Positions 1 through 12,783 are shown, counted from the first letter of the stretch. The stretch: 21,642 nucleotides of DNA from Apostichopus leukothele (GCA_010014835.2 JAAAKB020000009.1:1920611-1942252); one strand, 5' to 3'. Translations and numbers: made by a program. Notes: a model not told the origin generated them from the sequence alone.

Positions 1-890
1 GTGGTCAATTCTTGAAGCAAGTAGATTCTCCCCCCCCCCCCCACAAAGACAGAGTAATTTAAGAACTCAGTAATCTTAAAAGAAAAGTCAATTTAATTTG
101 ACTGATAAAAGAAGAAGAACATATTCTACGTATTTTGGTGCAATTTCATTCAATTCCTCCCCCAGTTTTGACAAGATTTTGATAGAATTTTATGAAATTT
201 TCACAGTTTGTACGATAAATGAAACTAAAGCTAACACGTGTGATATCACTTATCCCACTGCAAACAAATCTTTTACTTTACACTATTTTCACTATTCTGA
301 TCTTGGATTGGATGGGGTTATTACTTAACCTCTTCCGGAGATGTGAACGTAACAACATACCACTGACTGTAGTGTATCCATATTGAGATACAGCCCACTT
401 TCAAACTACTCAGAAAATTAGGAATTGAATCCCTATGAAGAAACAAGAAATTTGCCAATTTGTATCTACGGCATCACAACTGTTTGTTCTACTTCCTTCA
501 CTCATGGTACAAAAATATTTCAACTTCAAATGTTGTTTTCTTGAAAACAGCAGGTTTGGACTGACGACAAATTTCACCAGGACGCACAAAACATGATCCC
601 CTTTCAGCAGGTGTCGAAACTCAAACTTCAACAAGTAAGTTACTGGCACAAGCCTAAATCAATGAATGTCACTTAAGTATTTTCGGCACCAAAAACTTCT
701 CAAAATTTGGAAAAATCAATTGTATTTTGAGTTGACTATAAACCACAGTTGGTTGTGGCACTACCAAATGAACTGTTATCTCAGGAGAAATTACAGTACC
801 GAACATGACATCACCATGCTCTATGACAACGAGAACAAACCAAGCGACCCCCACCACCACATGAGAGCCAAAAGAAAATGTTATACTTAC
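1..890 (-). other. Intron after calcineurin A exon 4 (partial, 5' part)
   Basis: The minus-strand sequence starts at the GTAAGT donor of exon 4 and runs off the left edge. It is AT-rich with no recognisable coding exon on either strand. The open frames here (98-328 plus, 410-649 minus, 666-902 plus, 669-860 minus) show no known domain and no splice-bounded conserved block. A run of 13 C lies at 30-42, which is a G13 run in the pre-mRNA strand. Confidence 0.85.
30..42. repeat. Poly-C run (13)
   Basis: Thirteen consecutive C. It is a G13 tract in the sense strand of the calcineurin pre-mRNA. Confidence 0.9.
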
Positions 891-1002
891 ATTCTTGTTT
901 GAATGTGAAATACTCTGTGAGATGTCGACATTCGTGATTTCCCCTAAGCATAAAGAATGTGTCTGTATAAAGAATTTTCAAAGCCCACAAATAAAGCACA
1001 CA
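891..1002 (-). CDS. PPP3CA: Calcineurin A catalytic subunit, coding exon 4 (RGNHE exon)
   Basis: This exon carries the third metallophosphatase motif. It reads [20 protein letters not shown], then [17 protein letters not shown], aligning to human residues 129-165. RGNHE gives the metal ligand Asn150 and the catalytic His151. The exon is 112 bp: 37 codons plus the first base of a split cysteine codon (T|GT), so the next exon must start with GT or GC in that frame. The minus-strand acceptor is a strong C/T tract ending TTTTCAG at 1003, and the donor is AAT|GTAAGT. The next expected exon (KIKYSERVYDACMDAF in human) was searched for between 1 and 890 on the minus strand and not found. It, the remaining phosphatase core, the calcineurin B-binding helix, the calmodulin site and the autoinhibitory segment should therefore lie left of the window. 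Confidence 0.97.
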
Positions 1003-1589
1003 CTGAAAAGGAAGAGAGAAAGAGAAAAGGGGGGAAAAAAGTTAGTTTGCATGGAAAACAAAGCAATATTTATGACTTTTAATTCCATTGTCAGCTTAAA
1101 GCACAGATACTTCATCATTTGCATAATTATCAATGGAAAGAAATAATACTGTTTTACTGTGTAAAGTACTTGTTATGGCAGTTTAATATGGATATGGTAT
1201 TGTTTCAATGGTTAAAGCCCTAGTGAAAGTGGAGAACCAGGCTGTTGAAAAAAATGGCATCTTGGTTATCAACAGCTCTAGATACCTGATTCAGTGAAAG
1301 TGTATGTACACTCACAGCTTACCAAACCTTCAGAACCCATCACGTCATTGCATCAGACTACCCATAGCTAAATCAGGGATGAGTCTGGGGTAAAATCACG
1401 GAACTTTGCAAAAATTGTGGTATAGGCTCCAGTTTGCGTATGCTACAGTGTGTTAGGATACTGTTTTTGTCCCCGCAGGTTGGATATCCATAGGTAATGA
1501 AAAACATGCGAACGATGGATCAAATGATACAATGCTGTTAGAAGTTCACAGAAATTGAGAGACTTAAATCTCGGAGGTAGTCACGGATA

Positions 1590-1607
1590 TTCCGCGAATT
1601 CGCGGAA
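1590..1607. repeat. Perfect 18-bp palindrome
   Basis: TTCCGCGAATTCGCGGAA equals its own reverse complement. It has four CpGs in an AT-rich, CpG-poor stretch. Confidence 0.97.
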
Positions 1608-2261
1608 AAAGCTCATGCCTGCTAAATGGAAGAAGGGTAATCATGTAAGTTAATTAATTTATCACAACAATTGGTCAAAACATGAAAAGAATGCTAAAAG
1701 GTAAAAAAGATCATTCTTAACATTGCATTCCTCTTTGACAGGCAAACTAACCTTTCCAGCAGCTAAAATTTTGCAGCCCATGTAGAAGTATGGGATAAAG
1801 CGTTAGTAACGTAACGTATCCTAACACGCAATATTAATGGAGATAAAACATAAGGATATGAAGGAAGTAAACAACTATGGCTAAACAAATTAATCAAAAA
1901 CACACTTTTATTAGGAAAGGGTACTGAAAACTGCTCAAAAATTATGTAGAAGGATGGTAGCCACGTAGAAGATACGAATAATAATTCTCCCATGTCAAAA
2001 ACTAACGTTATCGAAACGATAAAAAATTGGACCAATGTTGCACGGTTTTTCCATACAAATGGTCAAAAGAGGAAAGAGTCGTCAGGGCCTGTATGGATGT
2101 TAGCGACACCCCCTGTTAAAAGACTTGACCAATTTGAGCATAGTATTAGAGGATAATGCAAATGTATATGATGAAAGTGTTTATAAATAATTAGGGTTGA
2201 TAATGGTTCGTTATGGTTCTACCTTAAGTTGTCACTGTCAAGCTAGTACAATGTTGAAGAT

Positions 2262-2287
2262 GTCAGCAAACTAAGTCAGCAAACTAA
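2262..2287. repeat. 13-bp tandem duplication
   Basis: GTCAGCAAACTAA occurs twice head to tail with no mismatch (2262-2274 and 2275-2287). Confidence 0.95.
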
Positions 2288-2891
2288 ACAAGCACTCTGC
2301 ATTAGGGAAAATTGATGTTGTAGAGATTTTCAGCTATAATTTCTTTATAAAAAAACAAATGCGAAATAAATAATAATGCGTCCATCATATATACCATCAG
2401 CCTTCATCTATTCCTTCAAAGTGAAAGCTTCCATCAGCATGAATTCTTTAATATTTCCTTCTAGAGACCGATCCTCCATATTTAAACTTCCCGCTATCTT
2501 CATCTTTTACACCCACCAGCCTCTACAACAACGATCAACCAAAGTTTTCTCCATCTGATGATGTCACATCACACCTAACGAGCCATTAGTTTCCAGCTAA
2601 ACCAAAAGCCTGAACTTTTACCAGTTACCCTGTTAATGAAGCCAGAGGGTTTCTCTCTTTTTTGTCTATCACATGTCATCGAATTACACTGCCAAGAGTC
2701 TGGTTATTACTGCCAAGTATCATGTGTTGAAGGTTAATGAGGACTTCAGGAAATGCAGAGATGTTATCAGCAGCTGACTACTGGGTGATAACCAGTGTGG
2801 AGATGAGCTGCAACAGCTGAAGCGCCTGATTAAACTCAAGAAAACTGCAGTAGTAGAGAGTAAGTACTGCCACCAGACGAGAGACAGAAGA

Positions 2892-2970
2892 AGGAGGAGG
2901 AGGAGGAGAGAGAGAAAAGGAGATGAAGATTGTTCGCACTGCCGCAGCGGCTGCTGCTGCTGTTGCTGCT
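2892..2970. repeat. Triplet repeats (AGG)n and (GCT)n
   Basis: A purine tract of AGG repeats runs from 2892 to about 2915 and grades into AGAGAGAG. About 35 bp on, GCT-type triplets run at 2949-2970, interrupted by one GTT. A plus-strand frame across this reads as an alanine run but has no other protein-like features. Confidence 0.85.
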
Positions 2971-3113
2971 CACTTCAAGATCATGCAAATCAAATTTATG
3001 TCTACACACGGAAAGCTTGAAGGTGGAGGAGAGATCTATAGACATGAAAAATCCTTAGGCAAATTTGTCTATCTGACTGCGTCTGATGTTACATTCGTGA
3101 TGGAACAAATGTT

Positions 3114-3140
3114 GTCGTCGCCGTCGCCGTGGTAGTAGTC
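3114..3140. repeat. CpG-rich GTC/GCC triplet tract
   Basis: GTCGTCGCCGTCGCCGTGG followed by TAGTAGTC is an imperfect triplet repeat. It holds four CpGs within about 15 bp, unusual for this AT-rich intron. Confidence 0.8.
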
Positions 3141-4923
3141 AGATGGAAAGGGGAAACCGACGGAAAAACCTTCATTACATTTTTATACCGTGTAACATTG
3201 CACTAAACATACTGTAATGGTGAGGTTGAATAAAGACTAAGGATATGATTTGCCATTTTGCTTGATTCATTGTGTATTAAAAACACACAAAATTCTACCA
3301 AAGGTGTGTTTTTTAGTAATTTTAGTTCCTTTTATTCATAATTGGCAAGATACAGATACCTCAACTGGTTAATATTATATCAAACAGTCTTGACACTGAG
3401 ACGGTGATATTTTTAATCAAAACATTAGCTTATTAACAGGATTTATACAACCCTCCTCTACCCACCCACCAATCTCTTGAGCAAGATTATAGAATAATGC
3501 CAGTAATAAAGGATTCAATATCATGATATCAAAGCGAAGAAGATTTCCTTGATATATGGATAGCACATACTTTTATAGTCTCTGTCAAATGTCACGTTTA
3601 AGTTGACAAATAGTGCAAATATAGTCACACAAAAGTGACAATATTGTTACATGTTTACAATCTCCTCTTTGAAAATGTATATCGATTTAATAATGTTTAC
3701 ACTCCAGCGGAAAGGAAACAGGTGTGCACTATAAAATTAAATACTTACCAGACAGGACTACGTTACGGCTTAAAACAAACAGTTCTCTTTTTGTCTAGAG
3801 TGTTTACTAGGTTTAGAATCATTGTCTTTTCAATTTATGTATAACTTAACTAATTACGTACAAATATATATCATAAATAATGCAATATAGTTTCGGTTGT
3901 CTATTTTATTTATTATTGATCTGGAATGCTCTTTCAGGCCAACCTGTTGATGCTATCAGTTTTTTTTTCTGTACATGTCTTACTAGTAATTGTTAATTCC
4001 ATTGTTTCATATTGCAAAGCATTTAAACGAAAGTCGATATAATACATAATCTTGTCCTCTCGACAAATTTGTTTTGTTTTGTGACAATGATGATAGAATT
4101 AATTGTCTGTCTGTTAAACCAGATAGAAAGAGCCACTCTGATTGAAGTGCATCTCCTGGTTCACAGGGTGATTTATCAAAAGCTATAACTGTTTACATGA
4201 AACCTGCCCTCATATCATTCTTACCTGTCTGTAAAATAAAAAATAATCTTTTGGCTTTTAAAGTTCATCCTATAATTTGGAACCCCCAGCTATAAATATC
4301 ACACGTCATGGTTTTGTGATGATGAGCATGGATTTGAAGTGATTATTAAAAGCATCCTTCTTTTCCATACATACTATTATAGTATTCACTATGCATCCAT
4401 AAAGTTAAATGGTTTACAAGGCTCAGTTACATGTCACATTTTGTTGGTTATAATTTTAAGGGGAAACACAAACCTTCATACATTATAAACTATTGAATAA
4501 AAGACTAATTCTTCTATGTATAACAGTCTTAATGCAGCTTTAACAACTCCATATGAGATGTATCTACATCCCAGCTAATTTTTCCAATTTTCCAATGCAA
4601 ATACCACTATACACTGTCCTCCAATGTCATGTTTGAAAGCACTTGTACTGACAGTATGAACAGTTCCTTGAAGCGGGACATGACAGTACAGGATAAAAAC
4701 TTGTCCCAACTTGCTGAAGATCCTCCAAAATTAATTTATTATTATTAGACTGCTTTATTATTTTTATTTTTTATTATGATTAGACTGTATTATAACTAGA
4801 CTGTCAGTACTGTAAGACAAGGTGACTTCTGCTGTGCATTTGATGCCCAATTCTCTACATAAACCATTGAACTGTGATTTCTACAATTATGATGTTACTG
4901 ATATCAGTCCCAACCCCCCCTAC

Positions 4924-4944
4924 ACATGTGCATACTGCACATGT
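4924..4944. repeat. Perfect 9-bp inverted repeat with 3-nt loop
   Basis: ACATGTGCA, then TAC, then TGCACATGT. Confidence 0.95.
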
Positions 4945-5465
4945 ATCATCACTACAATTCAGTTAACTTCAAATTCCAGTTACTAACTGCAATGTGATTT
5001 GTCATCACAATCAACAAAGTACCACACCCTGCTTACAGTTTTTCCAATAGCAAAGCAATGGTTTTCAACACATTACAGTGCTTTATTTATATTATAAAAC
5101 ACATTATGCATTAAACATCTAAGAACAATAAAGGTAGCAAACCACACCATGATAATTGAGACTTTATTACCCAGATTTTCTCCATCCAGATAAACTCTGG
5201 TCCTGGCATATCCAGATACCCAGGTTTTAATATATATACATCACTTCCTTGAGGGGAGTAAAAAAAAAAATTCGCAAAATAACCTATTAAGGACTAGTTT
5301 CTTATTCCTCTTCGTGTTCTTAAACGATACGTCTACAGAGTAACAAAATAATCTATAGCACAACAAGTAGTACTATTTCTCACAATTTCAGTTCGTGAGC
5401 AATCTTTAACCTCCTCAATTATGACTAAGAAAAACACATGTAATATCAAATACTCTCCCCTCCCA

Positions 5466-5480
5466 TCTCTCTCTCTCTCT
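5466..5480. repeat. (TC)n dinucleotide repeat
   Basis: Fifteen bases of uninterrupted TC/CT alternation. Confidence 0.9.
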
Positions 5481-5755
5481 AGAAATGAAAAAAGACATAA
5501 TCAACCTTTCAGATATTATCACCTCCACTTATCTCGACTGAACATTCATTTTATCATCCCATTGCACACAATGGATCTTTTATCATCCAGGGCTATAAAA
5601 ATATTATTTTAACTTCGCCCGCTAGATTTTCCACGAGATACAGTACCGCCTTACCTTCTTTTGCGGTTTGCAACGAGAATGAGGATATTAAAATAGATGA
5701 CACAGGCCACAGAATAGTCAGCTTTAAGCAGAAGCTAAGATCATAGTTTCTATGT

Positions 5756-5769
5756 GTCGCCATGGAAAC
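5756..5769. promoter_or_regulatory. RFX X-box consensus match
   Basis: GTCGCCATGGAAAC fits the RFX X-box consensus GTHNYYATRRNAAC at all 14 positions. It lies in an intronic stretch (about 5600-5900) with several CpGs. Binding is inferred from the motif alone. Confidence 0.55.
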
Positions 5770-5951
5770 GGCTGTTGAGATTCATTTTCCAAGAGAGTCA
5801 TTACCACTAAAACTCCCAATTGTGCTGCCTTCATTGATTTCCTCAATCCAGCTTTGTGAATTATAAATAAGGACTCGCAATGGAAGACCGAGTCACTTGT
5901 ACACAGTCTTCGGTCTACACACTCAAATTGGGTTGACAGTCAACATCAAAA

Positions 5952-5970
5952 TTTTTTTTTTTTTTTTTTT
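5952..5970. repeat. Poly-T run (19)
   Basis: Nineteen consecutive T. On the minus strand this is A19. No target-site duplication or recognisable retroelement body was found beside it. Confidence 0.85.
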
Positions 5971-6800
5971 GCTGCATTGTGGAAAAAGTTAGAAGAATTT
6001 TTTTCTCAAATTTTTCAAGGCAAGACGCTCTATAGACGAAGGCTGCATAATTACACTACAGAGTCTCCAAAACTGGATGTCTTCTAAATGGACTAGTTTA
6101 TAGGGTATGATGAGACGATAAATTTAGCTTGGTAATCACGACAAGTTCCAAAATCTTCTGTGTGCTGAGCCCTACATAGAATCATATCATACCATTTCAA
6201 CATTCAGTCTTCGCTTTCTTGTATCGGAAATAGTGATATATGTAAGTTTAAGATTTGAATGAAAGAACATTTCCTTTAGAATATATGACCAAAGTTTCAT
6301 TGAACTTAAGTGAAATGTTCAAACACACTTATTGCTTTTGCCCACTGCAGGACATAATCCCAGGCCTTCAATGACTTGAATCAAATTATAACTGAAACAT
6401 GCTATTTTTTTTTTAATAGGTTTTTTACTTGCCCTATTAAAGTATCCAAGAACATTGCAGCCTTGAAAGACTAGCCACCTACTGTATATGGCACCACGTG
6501 GGATATGTCTGTGAAAAGACTCCTAAGTACTAACGGTTTAAACTATTTTTTTTTTAAATTGTTACTTTTTGCATCCGCCACTCTCCACTGACTTTTTTAT
6601 TTATTTCTGTGGCAATGTTGCAATGTTGTCTAGTTTCGCACAGAAGTGGTTCAAAACAGAATGTAGAAAACGGTTAAAAATGGGGTGCAATATATAGGGA
6701 CTAGATTGTTATCAACTTGAACTAGGAAGAGAGGAAAGTACCAAATGTGTAAATGGAAGAAGATAAAGAAGGAGCACAGACCATTCATACATCTGACTTC

Positions 6801-6825
6801 AAATTCATCTTCAAAAGATGAATTT
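6801..6825. repeat. Perfect 11-bp inverted repeat with 3-nt loop
   Basis: AAATTCATCTT, then CAA, then AAGATGAATTT. All 11 pairs match. Confidence 0.95.
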
Positions 6826-7751
6826 TACCCAGAAACAAACAACTTAGTTTAATCACAATAAAACAAGATTTTAGACACAGTATTACATACACGGTTTTTG
6901 TTTCAAGCATGCAAGCTTGACTTTGCATGACGTACACTAAAAACCATTGTAAAAGCTGCTATCGTGTAAGCAATTAATCTACATGAATATCTCAATCTAG
7001 TGGTGCACCATTTATCAGCAAAGAAAGACATATATATGCATATGAAACTAGGTAATGAGTCAAAATTAATTGGAAACATGTCCTATAGATTCCACATAAT
7101 GTTTACATAATATACTGTGTTGCTTGGTGCACAAAACCTCTGTGTGATTTCAGATTATACGAATTAGCTCTTAGTTACAACAGGCATCACATTCAAAATT
7201 TTCAAATTATTTAAAGTTAGTATAAGTTCATTATTTAAAAGATCTAAATCTAACAAATTTTACATCACTATCTTATATGTTAGGCAAAACTTTTTGGGTC
7301 AAGTACGCTCGTGGCTGTAGGACTCGTGACTCCATTGCGACTCCTATAACTAAATGATGACGTCCTAACAATTACTTCAAGCTGTATCCTACTTAGATAC
7401 TTTACAGGCCACGACAATTATTTTTAAAAGTTTTGGCAATTTGGCATCTGTGACTAAAAATCTACCCGCCAAAACGCAAAATTCACTCCTCCCTTTTCGC
7501 TATGTTTAAGTCTCCATACTTGTATTATAGTACAATACTACAACAGCAATACTTTCTATAAACTAAGGTTAGACAGATACATGGCGATACGTAATGCACA
7601 TTGGAAAATTATATTCTGTGCAGTATGAAATTGAAACTTTTTCCACCAAGGAAGTGATGAACATCATAAAACATGTTCTGGAATCATTAATATGCAGTTA
7701 GGTCTATTTTGTCCCAATCAATTCCAGGAACATCAGCAAAAATACATACGA

Positions 7752-7777
7752 AGGTACAGCTGTTAGGTACAGCTGTA
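7752..7777. repeat. 13-bp tandem duplication
   Basis: AGGTACAGCTGTT is followed at once by AGGTACAGCTGTA, so 12 of 13 bases match. Each copy holds a CAGCTG E-box. Confidence 0.95.
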
Positions 7778-8869
7778 ATACTACTAGGCATATACTGTAC
7801 CAGCTAGGTGTGCACAAGTAAGCCTATCCAGTACCTTACTTTGAGCCGTAACTCAATATTTTTTTCCACAATTATATGTTGCAAAATGTCACTGATTCTC
7901 CACTACACTGCCTAAATAAAAGTGATCTTTTTCAATGAAAATATAAGGTTGAGAAAGCATCTATGTTCCCCTCGCAACCTGTGTCGAGTGAAAAACTTTA
8001 CAAAAATCATGGCACTGATTGATAGCAAACTTTCTTACATTTTGTGAATTCTGACAGATGGCATGTAGAAAATGCCTCAAGAAATAATTTTGGTGTTTTG
8101 CCACCTTTAAGTGAATTGGTATTCTGATATGAAACATTTTTTCTTCATGTTTTTGTGTCTTTAAAGTTGTAAACCAACCTAATATTATCCTACCGTTGTT
8201 AGTGTATGACACAGTGAAACCTAACCAACTCTGCAGTTCTATGAATAGTTGGCAAAATGTTTTGCTGCATCATTTAGAGCTCTTACATTTTAAGTACTTC
8301 AGATGGGGATTTCCACTTGTTTATTGTTAGTAGTCTACTTGGGCTGCTACTACTATACTCGACTGTTTAGGGGTTGCCTGCGCATAACCAAGCCATCATG
8401 ATATTGATGTTTAACAACCTTTCTTAATTGGTTTAGAAATGAATACATGAACACAACATGTTTATGAATGCTTTTAAAAACACACTATGTACTTCGCAAG
8501 CTCAACCTTTCCCTGTGATAAATGTTCATATTAGATTTTAAATGTTGTTTTCGCGAATGTTTACAAATGGAGGGAATGTTCCGTAAAGTTGGTGAACAAC
8601 CTCTGCACATGAAAAACTCCTGTATCTAATGCACGTGCAGATAGCGCAACCATTTCACACAGTTAATTCCCATTGAGATTGGTCACTGAAAAAAAAACAA
8701 TTACAACTAAAACTACTTAAGGTACTGCTTTCATCATTATGTGAAATGTTTGTAACGATACATGGTCTTGCTAATATTCTGGTTTGACTAGTATGAATGA
8801 CTTGCTAATTTTTTTTATAAATCATCAAAAATAGTACTGGGCGGAATTTTTTAATATACTGCTTGTGCT

Positions 8870-8892
8870 GGGTGGCATTCAGAATGCCACCC
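8870..8892. repeat. Perfect 11-bp inverted repeat with 1-nt centre
   Basis: GGGTGGCATTC, one A, then GAATGCCACCC. All 11 pairs match, and the arms are GC-rich compared with the flanks. The right arm abuts and shares its last C-run with the quadruplex-type tract at 8890-8913. Confidence 0.95.
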
Positions 8893-8913
8893 TCCCGACC
8901 CCCACCCCACCCC
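8890..8913 (-). other. Predicted G-quadruplex motif on the calcineurin sense strand
   Basis: On the plus strand five C-runs lie at 8890-8892, 8894-8896, 8899-8903, 8905-8908 and 8910-8913. On the minus strand, the transcribed sense of calcineurin, this is GGGG T GGGG T GGGGG TC GGG A GGG. The loops are only 1-2 nt, fitting the standard four-run quadruplex rule with one run to spare. Folding is inferred from the pattern. Confidence 0.8.
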
Positions 8914-9748
8914 AGTGTGAGCACATCCCTGGTCATAGCTGGACTTGCTTCAATTTTCCACTCTTTTTTGAACACTTACGTGATTGGAATACATATAAAC
9001 TGATATCTCTTGAATGATACTTTCAGTACAATGGAAGTTTCTTGGCTTGAATCTTCAATTGGAGTCAAACGTACCAGCTTGAATTTCAGCAGTGGAAACA
9101 GCCGATTAAGTAAGAGCAGTTTTTAAATTTTGAACAGCCAATTTCAGATTGATCTCTTCATAAATTATCTTAGTAATAATATACTGAAATAATAATACTT
9201 ATCTTAATAATTAAAAAAATAATAATAACAATGCTGAAAACACGATGGGTTTGTGTACAAAAAACTGCTACATAAATCTTTAAATTTGTTTTACCAGACC
9301 GTTCCATGATATTTGCATAGCACTTTCCGATGCCATATCGGATAAATTATTCCCTAGCTGCAAAGAAATCATGCAGATGACACCAACAGTGTGGTATGAT
9401 GATAACTTTACTCAACACTATCCAAAACTCATTATCAACGAGGTGATGCAGCCATGCATTCTCAAAACATTAACCAGTTCCATAAATTTAGCTGACACTA
9501 AACAATTGGTACACCTTACAATTCATCAAAAATGTGAATTCTCTTATACGAACAGCATTATTATATTATGATGACATTTTACTGTTCTCTGCCGTAATTG
9601 CCACAACAATTACCATTGGTAAGCCCCAAGACTTTGCTGGTTTGGATATTCACGAACAACAATGCTTATCTGTCTCCAAAAAATATGCACTCCGATCTAC
9701 CTAGATATCAGTATAATTGGAAAATTTTTTACACTGCGCCCCCACTGA

Positions 9749-9760
9749 CCCCCCCCCCCC
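9749..9760. repeat. Poly-C run (12)
   Basis: Twelve consecutive C, with more C-runs just before it (GCGCCCCCACTGA). Confidence 0.9.
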
Positions 9761-11675
9761 TCTCCTTCAGGTCATTGCCCTGTTCCGTTCTGGATAGACC
9801 CACTAGGATTATCAGATTAACCAAGCTATTGTTCTCTGACTGTAATGAAGTAACCCTAAATTGAACAGAAAAACATTATCATATTTCGATTCTCTCCGAA
9901 TCTATGTTCTCAATCTACGTAGGTTTTACATGTTACTGCAAAAACATATGGAATTTACATCAAGACACGCCTAGGACTCTGTGAAATTTTATCTGCCACT
10001 CAGTAAAACCATATGGAACTTAATATATCCAGCCATGCGAGGGCTTTGTCAAATTTTAATTTATCAAAATAAATTGCTAAAAATTTTAATGGATGTAAGC
10101 TTGATCACCAGCATATTTTCCCAGTTTGTATGCACAAACCACACAGTACCAGCTATTGCAAATTACTTGCATTTAGATGAAAAATACATATAAAAAATGT
10201 GGTTTTTGTTTTCAAAATACTCTTGCAAATTGATGCTGCATCAATCAAGACAATGAATTCATATCCAGCATAATGATACTTTATCAAAATGTCAAATTGT
10301 CTGTGGTATCAGCAGAATGCACTCAATATTCCTTTTTTGGGGGGGCAACTCAACAAATTGTGAGAAAGTGTTGTTATTTAGAGAAATCTGAACAAAACCA
10401 GTAATATTTGTCAGTAATTACTTGGCACCTGAGTTCTTATGATGCAAGCAAGAGAACCCTATTAACAAATGATTTATAATATATATTTTTAACAAAATCA
10501 CTTTTTTATTCATTCCAATGTGTTGTAGGTTGTATCCTACCACAAACTAATACTTTTTAATTTATGAACACAATAAAAAAAAATTCTCTGCCTTATAAAA
10601 CCGAGTGATATATCAAAAACTGCATATATAAATACAAGCAGATATGAAAACACAAAATGACAGGAAATCTGTCAGGCATGTACAGTTTCCACAATTTCTT
10701 TTACACCGTCTTATCACATCTCACTCAAGATTCTTGGATATTAAAAACCCATTTGACCACATGTAATATGCTAATAAATAAATGGCTACCCAAATTTCTG
10801 TTTCATAAACTATAAATAAGATGTATTTTACCTGGTAAACCCCTTTATGACACCTGAAAAACTTGTCAAATTGTCATTTTCACTTTGAGAATATCTGCTG
10901 TGTTGATCATCAATGTTTCCACTCGGTGTGACAGAGAAAGGGCTGATCGTCTCTGCTCTAATAAGCTTTAATTTTTTAAGGGCATCCTTTGTAAGGGATA
11001 TCTCATGCCAGGGGTAATGGCATATACTAGAGATATTAACGGGTAATTTACGGCTTTATTCAGCGAGCTGGGTTGAATCTTACCATCACTGCTGTTTAAT
11101 AAACTCCATGTAGTTTTTGCTTTGACTTATTTCCACTCAAACTTTCTCGTCTTACTTTCAAAGATATATTTCAGTTTATATCAATCATATCAGCAAATTT
11201 AACAAGTTACACTGAAGAAAAACAAATTGTATTTCAGGTTAATTTCTAAACAAAATTAACAAACTTAATGACTTACTGTGAATGATCATGACATATTTCA
11301 TGTTGTTTTTATCTTTTCTACAACTGTAAACCAACAATGTAAGTTTGTGTCTGTTCTCCTTCAAACCTCTCACATTGAGATGAGCTAAAGCAGGCTAACC
11401 AAAATCCAAGTGGTTTTGCCACCTGTTTACGAGTCCATTTAAAATGAAAAATTGTACACATTTCTGTTGATATTTTAATATTTTCTATGCCAAACTTTGT
11501 GATGGATATGTACATCATAATTCAAGTAATGATGGTAAAAAGTTTAGACACGATAAAATTACTGTGAAAAAGTTCCTCTGCAAAAATATGTTTAGAGATG
11601 AAAACTAGCTAGAAAACCCATTAAATCACTGTTTTGGGTATAACTGATGAATGATGATACTTAACTGTCTCTTAT

Positions 11676-11695
11676 ACAGTACATTCTTGTACTGT
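11676..11695. repeat. Perfect 8-bp hairpin with 4-nt loop
   Basis: ACAGTACA, TTCT, TGTACTGT. It is followed by two copies of CTCTCTAG (about 11704-11720). Confidence 0.9.
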
Positions 11696-12510
11696 GATCA
11701 TCCTCTCTAGAATCTCTCTAGCGATACTGCCCTCTATTCCTTCATAATCTACCATTCAGATGTCTCTACCTGGCTAGAAACCTGTCTTTACAATGCCCTC
11801 GATTCCCACCCACTCCTGTTTTCTTTTACCTGTAAATAACCATTTCGGTTGACATAAAACATCCTTTAACCTACTACTAAGTTACCTACGACCCTATACA
11901 TACACACAACGATTCTCTCAATTACCTACAATTGGAAAAGTCCAAGGCACCCTTCCCCACTGTCATTTTTTTTTCTCCTCTTGATAGTAATAGCATAATC
12001 TTGTAATTAGCTAAATATAGTCCGCGCACACTGTACATACATTATGTTTCATCCAATATGCACGCCTTAGTTGATTTTAGACTTAGTAACACAGTCAAGA
12101 TGAAGACAGAGAGATAGGTGCGTGCTTGCATGTACTATGCACACTTTAAAAGAAATTTACCAGAGCATAGAGAAAACAGATGATATGTAACAAATGTGGC
12201 ACATGTTCAGCTGAGAGGCAGATGGTTAAATGATGGTACACACAAGACAGATGATGACTGAATCACTAAATCTTCTTGCTTCTAGCTCTGCTGTAGATCT
12301 GTTATATATATTGAAATGGTTGAAGAAATCATCTGAAGACAATTTGAAGCGATGCAACATTAGTCAGCAAGATGTACCCTTCCATGAATGGCTGTTCCAT
12401 AGGGAATTAAGGGAATAGTTAATGGATATACAGTCTGTGAGTGAAATACAATACAAATTTTTTTTTTAAATAAATAAATTATGGAATGTTGATGTCCACA
12501 AATTTATCTA

Positions 12511-12783
<273 letters not shown>

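Noticed and set aside
410-860. Minus-strand frames before exon 4 as the next calcineurin exon
   Set aside because: None contains the expected KIKYSERVYDACMDAF-type sequence or the LCVHGGLSPEI motif. The frame containing GTVISPEI is a chance resemblance.
5952-5970. T19 as the poly-A tail of a minus-strand retrocopy
   Set aside because: No gene-like body and no flanking direct repeat could be found.
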